The translations under genes and the position numbers were made by a program. A model generated the notes under the pieces. The model was not told where the DNA came from and searched no databases. It worked only from the letters and a program-made list of their open reading frames with translations. Shown one piece after another: positions 1-5,866 of a stretch of DNA of 6,708 nt (positions within the stretch are counted from its first letter, which is position 1; each line of letters begins with the position of its first letter). Source of the DNA: an uncultured bacterium (GTDB lineage: Bacteria; Hydrogenedentota; Hydrogenedentia; Hydrogenedentales; JAEUWI01). The stretch spans positions 1-6,708 of the forward strand of contig CALAXS010000132.1 of assembly GCA_937895305.1 (NCBI GenBank). The letters are read 5' to 3'.

Positions 1-27
1 ATTCCAGGGCGTTCCTTTCGCCTATTA

Positions 28-80
28 CGTCATCGCGAGCAAGATATTGCCGTGTCGGCTGAGCCTCCTCCTCAATCTGC
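28..80. repeat. Family A dispersed repeat, copy 1 (degenerate)
   Basis: The core attgccgtgtcggctgagcc followed by tcctc matches the copy at 390-425 at most positions. The right end has drifted: caatct stands where the better copy has gcaatgacg. Family A resembles the widespread GC-rich intergenic palindromes that begin cgtcattgcgagg on the opposite strand; I recognise the type but did not search for it. Confidence 0.6.
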
Positions 81-90
81 CCCCTCTTCC

Positions 91-113
91 GTCTTCCCTG
101 CGAAGGCGGGGAC
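91..113 (-). repeat. Family B short repeat, inverted copy
   Basis: The reverse complement of this 23-base stretch begins gtccccgccttcgc and agrees with 1446-1468 at 20 of 23 positions. The two copies therefore lie in opposite orientation on either side of the SGNH gene. The core also resembles the palindromes at 136-178 and 304-346. Confidence 0.6.
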
Positions 114-135
114 CCAGTGCGTTAGCAAAACAACT

Positions 136-262
136 TTTTCAGGGTCTCCTGGATTCCCGCCTCCGCAGGAAAAACGGGTTGATTAAAGTCATCGCTTCGA
201 CTGGTCAGTCGCCTGGGCCAAGCTAGATTGCCGCACCTCGCAATACTCGGTTCGCAATGACG
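136..262. repeat. Composite B-A repeat, unit 1
   Basis: This unit has three parts: a family B segment (136-178), a linker (188-222) and a family A segment (about 225-262). The first part matches 304-346 at 37 of 43 positions, starting with a perfect 19-base match. The linker matches 355-389 at 26 of 35 positions. The A part shares agattgccgc and the terminal cgcaatgacg with 390-425 but is rearranged in the middle. The match continues across all three parts with an offset that stays at 165-168 bases, so this is a duplicated composite unit and not two unrelated insertions. Confidence 0.7.
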
Positions 263-303
263 GGTGAGGTGGAGACATCGCTAGGACTGTTGCATAGATT
301 GCG

Positions 304-425
304 TTTTCAGGGTCTCCTGGATACCTGCCTTCGCAGGCATGACGGGGGGGTGGGGTCGTTGCTGCGACAGTGCAATCGTCTGGACCAAGAGATTGCCGCG
401 TCGGCGGAGCCTCCTCGCAATGACG
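304..425. repeat. Composite B-A repeat, unit 2
   Basis: This is the second copy of the composite unit at 136-262 and the better preserved one. Its B part (304-346) contains the palindrome cctgccttcgcagg, with a 5-base stem and a 4-base loop. Its A part (390-425) is the cleanest family A copy in the window. The interval between the attgcc anchors of successive A copies (46, 227, 392) is 181 and then 165 bases. Confidence 0.7.
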
Positions 426-490
426 TGTTTTTCTGAGCCTCTGCTTAGTAGAAGGTTTTGTCTTGGACAGAAGTGTCTGAAAAATATTGC

Positions 491-519
491 TACACATTGA
501 GCGTATAGCCCAGTACAAT
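491..519 (+). promoter_or_regulatory. Possible sigma-70-type promoter for the SGNH gene
   Basis: TACACA at 491-496 matches the -35 consensus at 4 of 6 positions. TACAAT at 514-519 matches the -10 consensus at 5 of 6. The spacer is 17 bases. Transcription would start near 526, leaving a leader of about 45 bases before the ATG at 571. It lies in the only unique sequence between the repeat island and the gene. Matches of this quality arise by chance, so this is a suggestion only. Confidence 0.35.
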
Positions 520-555
520 GCAGCTTCGTAACGGAATGCACAAATCGGTTTAGTG

Positions 556-561
556 AAGGAG
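556..561 (+). promoter_or_regulatory. Ribosome binding site that sets the SGNH start
   Basis: AAGGAG is followed by a 9-base spacer and ATG at 571. An in-frame GTG at 553 would place this sequence inside the coding region, so the ATG at 571 is the better start. Starting there also puts the basic residues and hydrophobic core of the signal peptide directly at the N terminus. Confidence 0.8.
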
Positions 562-570
562 TTAATTACC

Positions 571-1311
571 ATGTTGATGAATCAATTCAAACGGCACAGC
601 AGGGCAGTGGCTGTATTTGTTGTTATGACTTTGTTGCTTACGGGCAGTGTGGCTTGTGCCAATACAGCCATCGAGCCTACGCCGCGTGATGATGCGGGGT
701 GGATGAAACGTCACGAAAAGATGAACGCGCGGGTGGCGGAGGGCAATGTGGACCTCTTGTATATTGGTGATTCCATCACCCATGGCTGGGAAGGTGGTGG
801 CAAGAATGTTTGGGCGGAGTATTACGGTGATCGTAATGCGGTGAATCTGGGGATTGGTGGTGATCGTACACAGCATGTATTGTGGCGCCTGGAAAATGGC
901 AATGTGGATGGTATTTCGCCCAAGGCGGCGGTGCTCATGATTGGTACGAATAATCATAAGGATAATTCGCCGGAGGAGATTGGTGCGGGCATCATAGCGG
1001 TGGTGGATTCGTTACGTGCGAAGCTGCCGGATATGAAGATTTTAATCCTGGCCATCTTCCCCCGTGGTGAAGGACCGAGCAAGCTGCGCGAAAATATGGC
1101 GGAAGCGAGTGCCATTGCTGCGACGAAGGCGGATGGGGATATGGTTCATTATCTGGATATTGGTAATGAGTTCCTGGCGGAAGACAGCACTTTGTCGAAG
1201 GAAGTCATGCCGGATTTATTACACTTGAATGAAAGCAGTTATCGCACGTGGGCGGAAGCGGTGGAAGAAAAAGTCGCGGAACTGATGGGGGAGCTTGTCC
1301 CGACAGAGTAG
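571..1311 (+). CDS. Secreted SGNH/GDSL hydrolase (PAF-acetylhydrolase-like esterase)
   Basis: A 246-residue protein that probably removes acyl or acetyl groups from an extracytoplasmic substrate such as a glycan; the true substrate cannot be read from sequence. Residues 1-30 look like a signal peptide: basic KRHSR, a hydrophobic core, then ACA before N31. C29 is not in a convincing lipobox, so a soluble periplasmic or secreted protein is more likely than a lipoprotein. All four SGNH blocks are visible: GDS with nucleophile S68 (block I), G94 or G96/G97 in LGIGGD (block II), GTNN with N127 (block III), and D215-x-x-H218 in DLLH (block V). The spacing and the NLGIGGDRTQHVLWRL segment fit the PAF-acetylhydrolase IB-like branch. 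The start is chosen from the AAGGAG site. The gene stands alone, convergent with hisC, with repeats on both sides. The family call is firm; the substrate is unknown. Confidence 0.9.
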   Translation: MLMNQFKRHSRAVAVFVVMTLLLTGSVACANTAIEPTPRDDAGWMKRHEKMNARVAEGNVDLLYIGDSITHGWEGGGKNVWAEYYGDRNAVNLGIGGDRTQHVLWRLENGNVDGISPKAAVLMIGTNNHKDNSPEEIGAGIIAVVDSLRAKLPDMKILILAIFPRGEGPSKLRENMAEASAIAATKADGDMVHYLDIGNEFLAEDSTLSKEVMPDLLHLNESSYRTWAEAVEEKVAELMGELVPTE

Positions 1312-1329
1312 AGATAATGGATCCCCTCG

Positions 1330-1375
1330 TTCCCATGCTCTGCGTGGGAATGCATACCCCGAGGCTCTGCCTCGG
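1330..1375. repeat. Tandem hairpin element with shared GCTCTGC core
   Basis: Two stem-loops lie side by side. The first (1330-1350) pairs TTCCCATGC with GCGTGGGAA, with one wobble pair, around a TCT loop. The second (1359-1375) pairs CCGAGGC with GCCTCGG perfectly around the same TCT loop. Both are centred on gctctgc. The arrangement resembles REP-like intergenic elements of many Gram-negative bacteria. It starts 18 bases after the SGNH stop codon, so it could protect or end that transcript, though no T-run follows. Confidence 0.65.
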
Positions 1376-1445
1376 AAAGCGGACATGCTTGACCGGGAGT
1401 GTTAGGATTTCGGTCCCGACTTGGGCGCGGATTCATTAGGCGACG

Positions 1446-1468
1446 GTCCCCGCCTTCGCGAGGACGAC
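1446..1468 (+). repeat. Family B short repeat, direct copy
   Basis: gtccccgccttcgc followed by gaggacgac. It can fold with GTCC pairing GGAC and CGC pairing GCG around a CTTC loop, with one mismatch. It matches the reverse complement of 91-113 at 20 of 23 positions. Confidence 0.6.
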
Positions 1469-1490
1469 AGGTAGGCTGAGCCATCGATTT

Positions 1491-1522
1491 CACTGGTTAG
1501 GCGTATGGACCAACCCACAGTG
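1491..1522. repeat. Imperfect inverted repeat downstream of hisC
   Basis: CACT, GGTT and GG on the left (1491-1501) pair with CC, AACC and AGTG on the right (1510-1522). The stem is interrupted by a single-base bulge and a 3-base bulge, with an 8-base loop. It lies 22 bases past the hisC stop, where the 3' end of the his transcript should be. In the hisC direction it is followed by AAATCGAT and not a T-run, so it may stabilise the RNA end rather than act as a strong terminator. Confidence 0.35.
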
Positions 1523-1543
1523 CCACTTTAGCATACTCACGAT

Positions 1544-2593
1544 TTAACCCAGAATTCCGTCCAATGCTTTTAGCAACACGTCGCATTCTTCATCGGTACC
1601 GACGGTGATACGGAGTGCATTCTCCAATCGACGGTGCGCGAAGTAGCGCACGATGACGTTGCGTTCACGCAGGGCCTGGAAGATGTCTTTGGCGGTGGGG
1701 GTGCCATCGCGAAATGCGAGGAGAAAGTTGGTCCCGGATTTGGGGATGGTGAAACCGCGCAGTTCCAGTTCATTTTTCAAGCGTTCACGCGTCGCTTTGA
1801 CTTTTGCAGTGTTGGCCTGCATGTAGTCGTAGTCTTCCATGGCGGCGAGACCGACGGTCTGGGCCACGGCGTTCATGTTGTAGGAGTCTTTGGTCTTCAT
1901 GAACTCGGCGATAATCTCGGGACGTGCTACGGCGGTACCGATACGCATACCGGCAAGGCTGAACGACTTGGAAAAGGTTCGCATGACGATGGCGTTGTCA
2001 TAACGTTTGGGGAAGTCCATGCAGTCGTCGTCGGCAAAGTCCACATAGGCCTCGTCGATGACTACCAGCCCATCGAAGGATTCGCAGAGCCGTTCCACCG
2101 CTTCACGGGGCACAGCAACCCCGGTGGGGGCATTGGGCCGGGTGAGAATACACAGCCGTGCATCGACAGTGTAGAATGCATCGGTGAGCTGAAAGTTTTC
2201 GTCGAGGTCTTCATAGGTCAGGACACAACCGTGAAGGTCGCAGAGAATCTCGTAGAGGGAGTAGGTGGGGTAGGTCGCGAGCACCTTGTCACCGGGATCC
2301 ACAAAGGTACGCAGGACCAGCGCGAGTAATTCGTCCATGCCGTTACCGACGATAACCCAGTCGGCGCTTTCGTAGCCATAGCGCTTCGCACAAGCTTCGC
2401 GCAGCGCGGTGGACACGGGATCCGGGTAGCAGCGAAAGGCCCTCTCCCCCATGTTCTGCAAGGCTTCGAGCACCTTGGGTGACGGTGGATAAGGGTTTTC
2501 ATTGGTGTTCAACTTCGTGATGGGGCCGCCTTTTGGCTGCTCACCGGGCACGTAGCCTTCCACATTTTTTAAGAGGTCTCTTCCGTATTTCAT
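1544..2593 (-). CDS. hisC: Histidinol-phosphate aminotransferase
   Basis: A 349-residue cytoplasmic PLP enzyme that interconverts imidazole-acetol phosphate and histidinol phosphate with glutamate as amino donor, in histidine synthesis. The length is normal for the family. Visible landmarks of fold-type I aminotransferases are the N-terminal LNTNENPYPPSP segment, N154 in RPNAPTG, D180 and Y183 in DEAY (contacts to the PLP ring), K209 in TFSKSFSLAG as the Schiff-base lysine, R217 in GMRIG for the phosphate, and R328 in LRITVG for the substrate carboxylate. The ATG overlaps the hisD TGA by 4 bases (ATGA), implying translational coupling; a GAGG lies 10 bases upstream inside hisD. It is the last gene of the murA-hisD-hisC unit. 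HisC-family enzymes sometimes also act on aromatic amino acids, so broader substrate use is possible. Confidence 0.95.
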   Translation of the reverse strand: MKYGRDLLKNVEGYVPGEQPKGGPITKLNTNENPYPPSPKVLEALQNMGERAFRCYPDPVSTALREACAKRYGYESADWVIVGNGMDELLALVLRTFVDPGDKVLATYPTYSLYEILCDLHGCVLTYEDLDENFQLTDAFYTVDARLCILTRPNAPTGVAVPREAVERLCESFDGLVVIDEAYVDFADDDCMDFPKRYDNAIVMRTFSKSFSLAGMRIGTAVARPEIIAEFMKTKDSYNMNAVAQTVGLAAMEDYDYMQANTAKVKATRERLKNELELRGFTIPKSGTNFLLAFRDGTPTAKDIFQALRERNVIVRYFAHRRLENALRITVGTDEECDVLLKALDGILG

Positions 2594-3912
2594 AGATCCT
2601 TACCCTCGTCCATGCGCACTGCGACGGAGCGGGCGTGAGCCTGTAATTCTTCTATGTTGGCAAAGTCAATAATGTCCTGGCCCACTTCGTTGAGCCGTTG
2701 TTCCGTGTAGTAGAGGACGCTGGTGACTTTACGGAAATCTTCTGCGGTGAGGGGCGACGCATACCGTGCACGACGCCCGGTGGGCAGAATATGGTTGGGG
2801 CCGGCATAGTAATCGCCCACCGCCACAGGCGTGAACGCGCCGAGCATCATAGCCCCCGCGTTCTTAATCTGGTCGGCCACGCGTTGGGGGAATTCCACTT
2901 GTATGCTGAGGTGTTCCGGCGCGGCCATGTTGGTCAGGTCGATAGCCTCGTCCAAATTACGCGTTACGATGACTGCGCCGTTATTGTCGAGGGACTGCTG
3001 AATGATGTCCCGTCGGGGTAGGGTATTGAGCCGTGCGTCGATAGTTTTCTCCACCGCCTCTGCCAATTCGCGGGAGGGCGTTATGAGAATAGACATGGCT
3101 TCTTCATCGTGTTCCGCCTGGGCCAACATTTCCGCAATGACAAAATCGGGGTTGGCGAGTTCATCAGCCAGCACCACCACTTCGGATGGACCAGCTTCGC
3201 TATCAATTTCCACACGGCCCCGCACCAGGGCCTTGGCGGTGGCGACAAAAGTGTTGCCCGGCCCGGTAATCTTGGTGACTGCGGGAATGGTCTCGGTACC
3301 GTAGGCGAGGGCAGCAACGGCCTGAGCACCACCGATGCGGAACACGCGGGTAGCGCCTGCGATTTTCGCAGCAGCAAGCACAGCAGGGTGTATGGAGCCT
3401 TTGTAGGAAGGCGGCGACACCATGATAATTTCTTCGACGCCAGCCACACGGGCCGGGGCGATGTTCATGAGTACAGAGGAAGGATAAAAGGCTTTACCGC
3501 CGGGCACGTATACACCCGCACTTTCCACCGGGGTAATGCGCTGGCCGAGGATAGTACCGTCTTCATAGCTTTCTTCCCATGACTCGCGGAGGTATTTGCT
3601 GTGAAAGTTTTTAATGTTGTTGTGGGCCCGTTCGAGAATGGAGATGAGCTTGGGATCCACCTTTTTCATGGCAGCATCGATTTCGTCAGGGGTAACTTCA
3701 AATTGCTCTGGTGTTAGTTCTACGCCGTCAAAGCGCTGGGTAAAATCCACCAGCGCAGCATCGCCATTTTCGCGTACGTTATCAACAATCCACTTGGTGG
3801 ACTCCAGCTTCTCCTGGATCGCTTCGGTAGCCTGTGACGCATCCCCCAGGCCGAGAATATATTCATCGACCTCTTTGCGTTCAGCTTCGTTTGTAATTTC
3901 GTAGCGTTTCAT
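2590..3912 (-). CDS. hisD: Histidinol dehydrogenase
   Basis: A 440-residue zinc enzyme that oxidises L-histidinol to L-histidine in two NAD-dependent steps, the last two reactions of the pathway. The full family length is present. Zinc ligands are visible as Q265 and H268 (in AQAEHDEE), D367 (in VGDYYAGPNH) and H426. The catalytic pair E333-H334 lies in APEHLS. These are offset by 6-7 residues from Q259, H262, E326, H327, D360 and H419 of the E. coli enzyme, which strongly supports an active protein. Other hallmarks are SAGVYVPGGKAFYPSS (131-146), TGPGN (216-220), DSEAGPSE (237-244) and ILPTGRRARY (375-384). It begins 10 bases after the murA stop; the ribosome binding site, GGGGAAG, abuts that stop codon. 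It overlaps hisC by 4 bases. No hisG precedes it. Confidence 0.97.
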   Translation of the reverse strand: MKRYEITNEAERKEVDEYILGLGDASQATEAIQEKLESTKWIVDNVRENGDAALVDFTQRFDGVELTPEQFEVTPDEIDAAMKKVDPKLISILERAHNNIKNFHSKYLRESWEESYEDGTILGQRITPVESAGVYVPGGKAFYPSSVLMNIAPARVAGVEEIIMVSPPSYKGSIHPAVLAAAKIAGATRVFRIGGAQAVAALAYGTETIPAVTKITGPGNTFVATAKALVRGRVEIDSEAGPSEVVVLADELANPDFVIAEMLAQAEHDEEAMSILITPSRELAEAVEKTIDARLNTLPRRDIIQQSLDNNGAVIVTRNLDEAIDLTNMAAPEHLSIQVEFPQRVADQIKNAGAMMLGAFTPVAVGDYYAGPNHILPTGRRARYASPLTAEDFRKVTSVLYYTEQRLNEVGQDIIDFANIEELQAHARSVAVRMDEGKDL

Positions 3913-3922
3913 CGCTCTTCCC

Positions 3923-5176
3923 CTATTCGCGGACTCGTTCTATATCGCCACCCAAACTGGCAAGGCGTTCTTCAATGCGTTCGTAACCCCGGTCAATATG
4001 ATAGACACGGGATATAGCCGTTTCGCCATGGTCAGCCATGAGTCCGGCAATCGCCAGGGCGGCACTGGCGCGCAAGTCAGAGGCCATAACGGGCGCACCG
4101 CTAAGGCTCTTTACACCACGCACAATGGCGGTGTTGCCGTCCAAATCAATATCTGCACCCATGCGCACCAGTTCTGCGGCTTGCATGAATCGGTTTTCAA
4201 ATACGGTTTCTTTAATGCGGCTCACCCCTTCTGCACAGCAGAGCAGAGTCATCATTTGTGCCTGAAGGTCCGTGGCAAAACCGGGATGAGGTCGGGTGCT
4301 AAAATCTACAGCCTTAATCCCGTTGGGTGCCGCAGCTCTGATTTTTGTGCCATGTACTTCAATGGTCGCACCAGCTTCTTCAAGTTTATCGAGGAATACT
4401 GGTAAGTCATCCGCGATGGCGTTTTGTACTGTCACATCGCCTCGCGTCGCCACGGCAGCCACGAGGAAGGTACCCGCTTCGATACGGTCGGGTAGCACCA
4501 CATGCTCTGCACCCCCCAGGCTATCAACCCCTACGATGGTGATAAGGTCCGTACCTGCCCCGGATATTTGTGCGCCCATAGCATTGAGGAGGCGGGCGAG
4601 GTCTTCAATTTCGGGTTCACGAGCTACGTTAGAGATACGGGTAATGCCTTCGGCTTTCGAGGCGGCCATCATCAGATTCTCGGTAGCACCGACGCTGGGA
4701 AAGTCGAGGGCGATATTGGCCCCCTTGAGTTTTCCATCGGCTATAACATAACCATCCTCTATGCATATTTTTACGCCGAGGGCTTCGAGTCCCTTGAGGT
4801 GAATGTCCACGGGGCGGGTGCCTATGGCACAACCTCCCGGCAGGGAAACCTTGGCGCGACCGAAGCGTGCAATGAGAGAACCGAGAACAAAGAAGGAAGC
4901 GCGCATCTTGCGTACCAGTTCGTAGGGGGCTTCGGGCGTCCCGAAGTTTCGCGGGTCAAGGGTCATGGCGCGTCCGGTGAATTCAATGGCCATGCCCATG
5001 TGCGCCAGGATCTTGTCCATAGAGAAGATGTCATGAAGGCAGGGGACATTGTGAAGGACCACAGGCTCTTCCCCCAGGATGGCAGCGGCCATGAGGGGCA
5101 GGGCTGCATTTTTCGCGCCACGCACCTGCACAGTACCCTTCAGTGGGTTTCCCCCTCGAACGAGAATCTTGTCCAT
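3923..5176 (-). CDS. murA: UDP-N-acetylglucosamine 1-carboxyvinyltransferase
   Basis: A 417-residue cytoplasmic enzyme that transfers enolpyruvate from phosphoenolpyruvate to UDP-GlcNAc, the first committed step of peptidoglycan synthesis. The length is within two residues of E. coli MurA. K22 and N23 lie in RGAKNAALP. The loop cysteine C116 in PGGCAIGTRP equals E. coli C115, so the enzyme has the fosfomycin-sensitive Cys form and not the Asp variant. D303 in FATDLQAQ corresponds to the catalytic aspartate, and R396 in HIDRGYERIEERL to R397. GGAG lies 6 bases before the ATG. It is the first gene of the murA-hisD-hisC unit and sits just past the secG terminator, so it needs its own promoter or readthrough. 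I cannot assign a promoter in the short leader. Confidence 0.97.
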   Translation of the reverse strand: MDKILVRGGNPLKGTVQVRGAKNAALPLMAAAILGEEPVVLHNVPCLHDIFSMDKILAHMGMAIEFTGRAMTLDPRNFGTPEAPYELVRKMRASFFVLGSLIARFGRAKVSLPGGCAIGTRPVDIHLKGLEALGVKICIEDGYVIADGKLKGANIALDFPSVGATENLMMAASKAEGITRISNVAREPEIEDLARLLNAMGAQISGAGTDLITIVGVDSLGGAEHVVLPDRIEAGTFLVAAVATRGDVTVQNAIADDLPVFLDKLEEAGATIEVHGTKIRAAAPNGIKAVDFSTRPHPGFATDLQAQMMTLLCCAEGVSRIKETVFENRFMQAAELVRMGADIDLDGNTAIVRGVKSLSGAPVMASDLRASAALAIAGLMADHGETAISRVYHIDRGYERIEERLASLGGDIERVRE

Positions 5177-5210
5177 GAACTTCTCCGCTTGTGTTGTCAG
5201 TTACGGTACC

Positions 5211-5243
5211 ATAAAAAAGGCCCAAAGCACATGGCTTTGGGCC
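5211..5243 (-). terminator. Intrinsic terminator after secG
   Basis: On the minus strand GGCCCAAAGC pairs perfectly with GCTTTGGGCC (5219-5243, a 10-base stem with a 5-base loop) and is followed at once by six Ts. The hairpin starts 18 bases past the secG stop codon. On the plus strand no T-run follows the stem, so it works only for leftward transcription. It separates tpiA-secG from murA-hisD-hisC. Confidence 0.92.
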
Positions 5244-5261
5244 CAGAAAATTAAAAAAGAA

Positions 5262-5819
5262 CTATTGCTGGGCCGGCGTTTCCGCTGGGGCTTCTTCAGC
5301 AGGTACAGCAGCTTCCGCTGGGGCTTCTTCTGCGGGTGCAGCAGCTTCCGCTGGGGCTTCTTCTGCGGGTGCATCTTCAGTTGCTTCGTCCACTACGGGT
5401 GCGACAATGCTCGCTTCAGGAGCCGCTTCGGTTGTGGCTTCTTCAGTAGTGGTAGTATCCCCGGTAGCCTCTGTTTGGTTCCCGAAGAAACCGGGCATGG
5501 TCGATCCACTAAAGTTCGTTGTTGAAATGGTGCTGCCTGTTGCGTCAACCAGGTCCGGCGCGTCACTCTGGTTTGTGCGGCCATAGACCACCGACATAAG
5601 CAGGGCCAAAACCATAAAAAGTGTTGCCATAGCATACGTGAGACGCTGGGGCAGGCTGCGTGCCGTACGGGGGCCGAAGACGGTATCTGATCCGCCACCG
5701 ACACCGAAGGCACCGGCAAAGCCGACGCCTTTCCCTTTTTGCAGGAGTACGACCAGTATGAGCCCAATACAGCTTGGGACATAGAGTAAGAGCATGAGCC
5801 AGAAGATAATGTTCCACAT
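5262..5819 (-). CDS. secG: Preprotein translocase subunit SecG with long acidic tail
   Basis: A 185-residue inner-membrane protein that assists SecYE in protein export. Residues 1-80 are a standard SecG: a first helix (about 5-26), the signature LLQKGKGVGFAGAFGVGGGSDTVFG in the connecting loop (25-49), and a second helix (about 59-79). Most SecG proteins end soon after the second helix or carry a modest tail. Here about 105 residues follow: a Ser/Thr/Asn-rich stretch (81-130), then Ala/Pro/Glu sequence containing three 11-residue repeats of the form APAEEAPAEAA. With known SecG topology the tail would face the periplasm; that is inference. The ATG at 5819 has AAGGA 11 bases upstream. It follows tpiA by 47 bases, a pairing (tpiA-secG) seen in many bacteria, and ends at a strong terminator. 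The core identity is secure; the role of the tail is unknown. Confidence 0.93.
   Translation of the reverse strand: MWNIIFWLMLLLYVPSCIGLILVVLLQKGKGVGFAGAFGVGGGSDTVFGPRTARSLPQRLTYAMATLFMVLALLMSVVYGRTNQSDAPDLVDATGSTISTTNFSGSTMPGFFGNQTEATGDTTTTEEATTEAAPEASIVAPVVDEATEDAPAEEAPAEAAAPAEEAPAEAAVPAEEAPAETPAQQ
5281..5379. repeat. Three tandem 33-base repeats inside secG
   Basis: Units at 5281-5313, 5314-5346 and 5347-5379 each begin tccgctggggcttcttc on the plus strand. Being 33 bases long, they keep frame and encode three 11-residue Ala/Pro/Glu repeats in the SecG tail. The second and third units are nearly identical over their first 27 bases, suggesting recent copy-number change. A run of this kind can expand or contract by slippage without breaking the gene. 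Confidence 0.85.
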
Positions 5820-5866
5820 AGCTTAAAAAATCCTTATTGCAATGAAATAAATAGTGTGTATCTGGT

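Larger units (their letters stand above)
1..552. other. Gene-free repeat island
   Basis: No credible gene is present in this 552-base stretch. Open frames exist on the minus strand (189-572 and 281-541), but they translate the repeats themselves, giving peptides such as MPAKAGIQ and RHCEEAPPTRQSL that are typical of spurious translations of dispersed palindromic repeats. The stretch instead holds copies of two short repeat families. Family A contains attgccgcgtcggcggagcc and ends near gcaatgacg. Family B contains a cctgccttcgcagg-type palindrome. Their order is A (28-80), B inverted (91-113), B (136-178), A (225-262), B (304-346), A (390-425). About 125 bases on the right (426-552) are unique and carry the likely promoter and leader of the SGNH gene. 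Confidence 0.75.
1312..1543. other. Repeat-rich gap between convergent genes
   Basis: This gap separates the stop codon of the SGNH gene from the stop codon of hisC. It contains a pair of hairpins (1330-1375), a family B repeat copy (1446-1468) and an imperfect inverted repeat (1491-1522). I see no T-tract beside any of these stems, so no classical intrinsic terminator can be assigned to either convergent gene. A short open frame across 1239-1493 on the minus strand is a translation of the repeats and not a gene. Confidence 0.65.

Noticed and set aside
28..425. CRISPR array
   Set aside because: The repeats recur with a period of 165-181 bases, diverge between copies, alternate between two families and have one inverted member. 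CRISPR repeats are near-identical with spacers of roughly 25-50 bases, and no cas gene is nearby.
553..570. GTG at 553 as the start of the SGNH hydrolase
   Set aside because: It would place the AAGGAG ribosome binding site inside the gene, while the ATG at 571 has that site at a 9-base spacing and gives a cleaner signal peptide.
189..572. Minus-strand open frames at 189-572 and 281-541
   Set aside because: They translate the intergenic repeats, giving MPAKAGIQ-like and HCEEAPPTRQSL-like peptides that typify spurious repeat translations. They have no ribosome binding site or family match that I recognise, and they cover the promoter region of the SGNH gene.
655..663. Lipoprotein cleavage at C29 of the SGNH hydrolase
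   Set aside because: The residues before the cysteine are S-V-A, without the usual aliphatic residue at -3, while ACA before N31 fits ordinary signal peptidase cleavage. It is not fully excluded.
4502..5254. Long plus-strand frames opposite murA and hisC (4502-5254 and 1634-2329)
   Set aside because: They lie wholly or largely antisense to genes with intact catalytic motifs. Long antisense frames are expected from the codon bias of these genes, and their translations are low-complexity with no recognisable domain.
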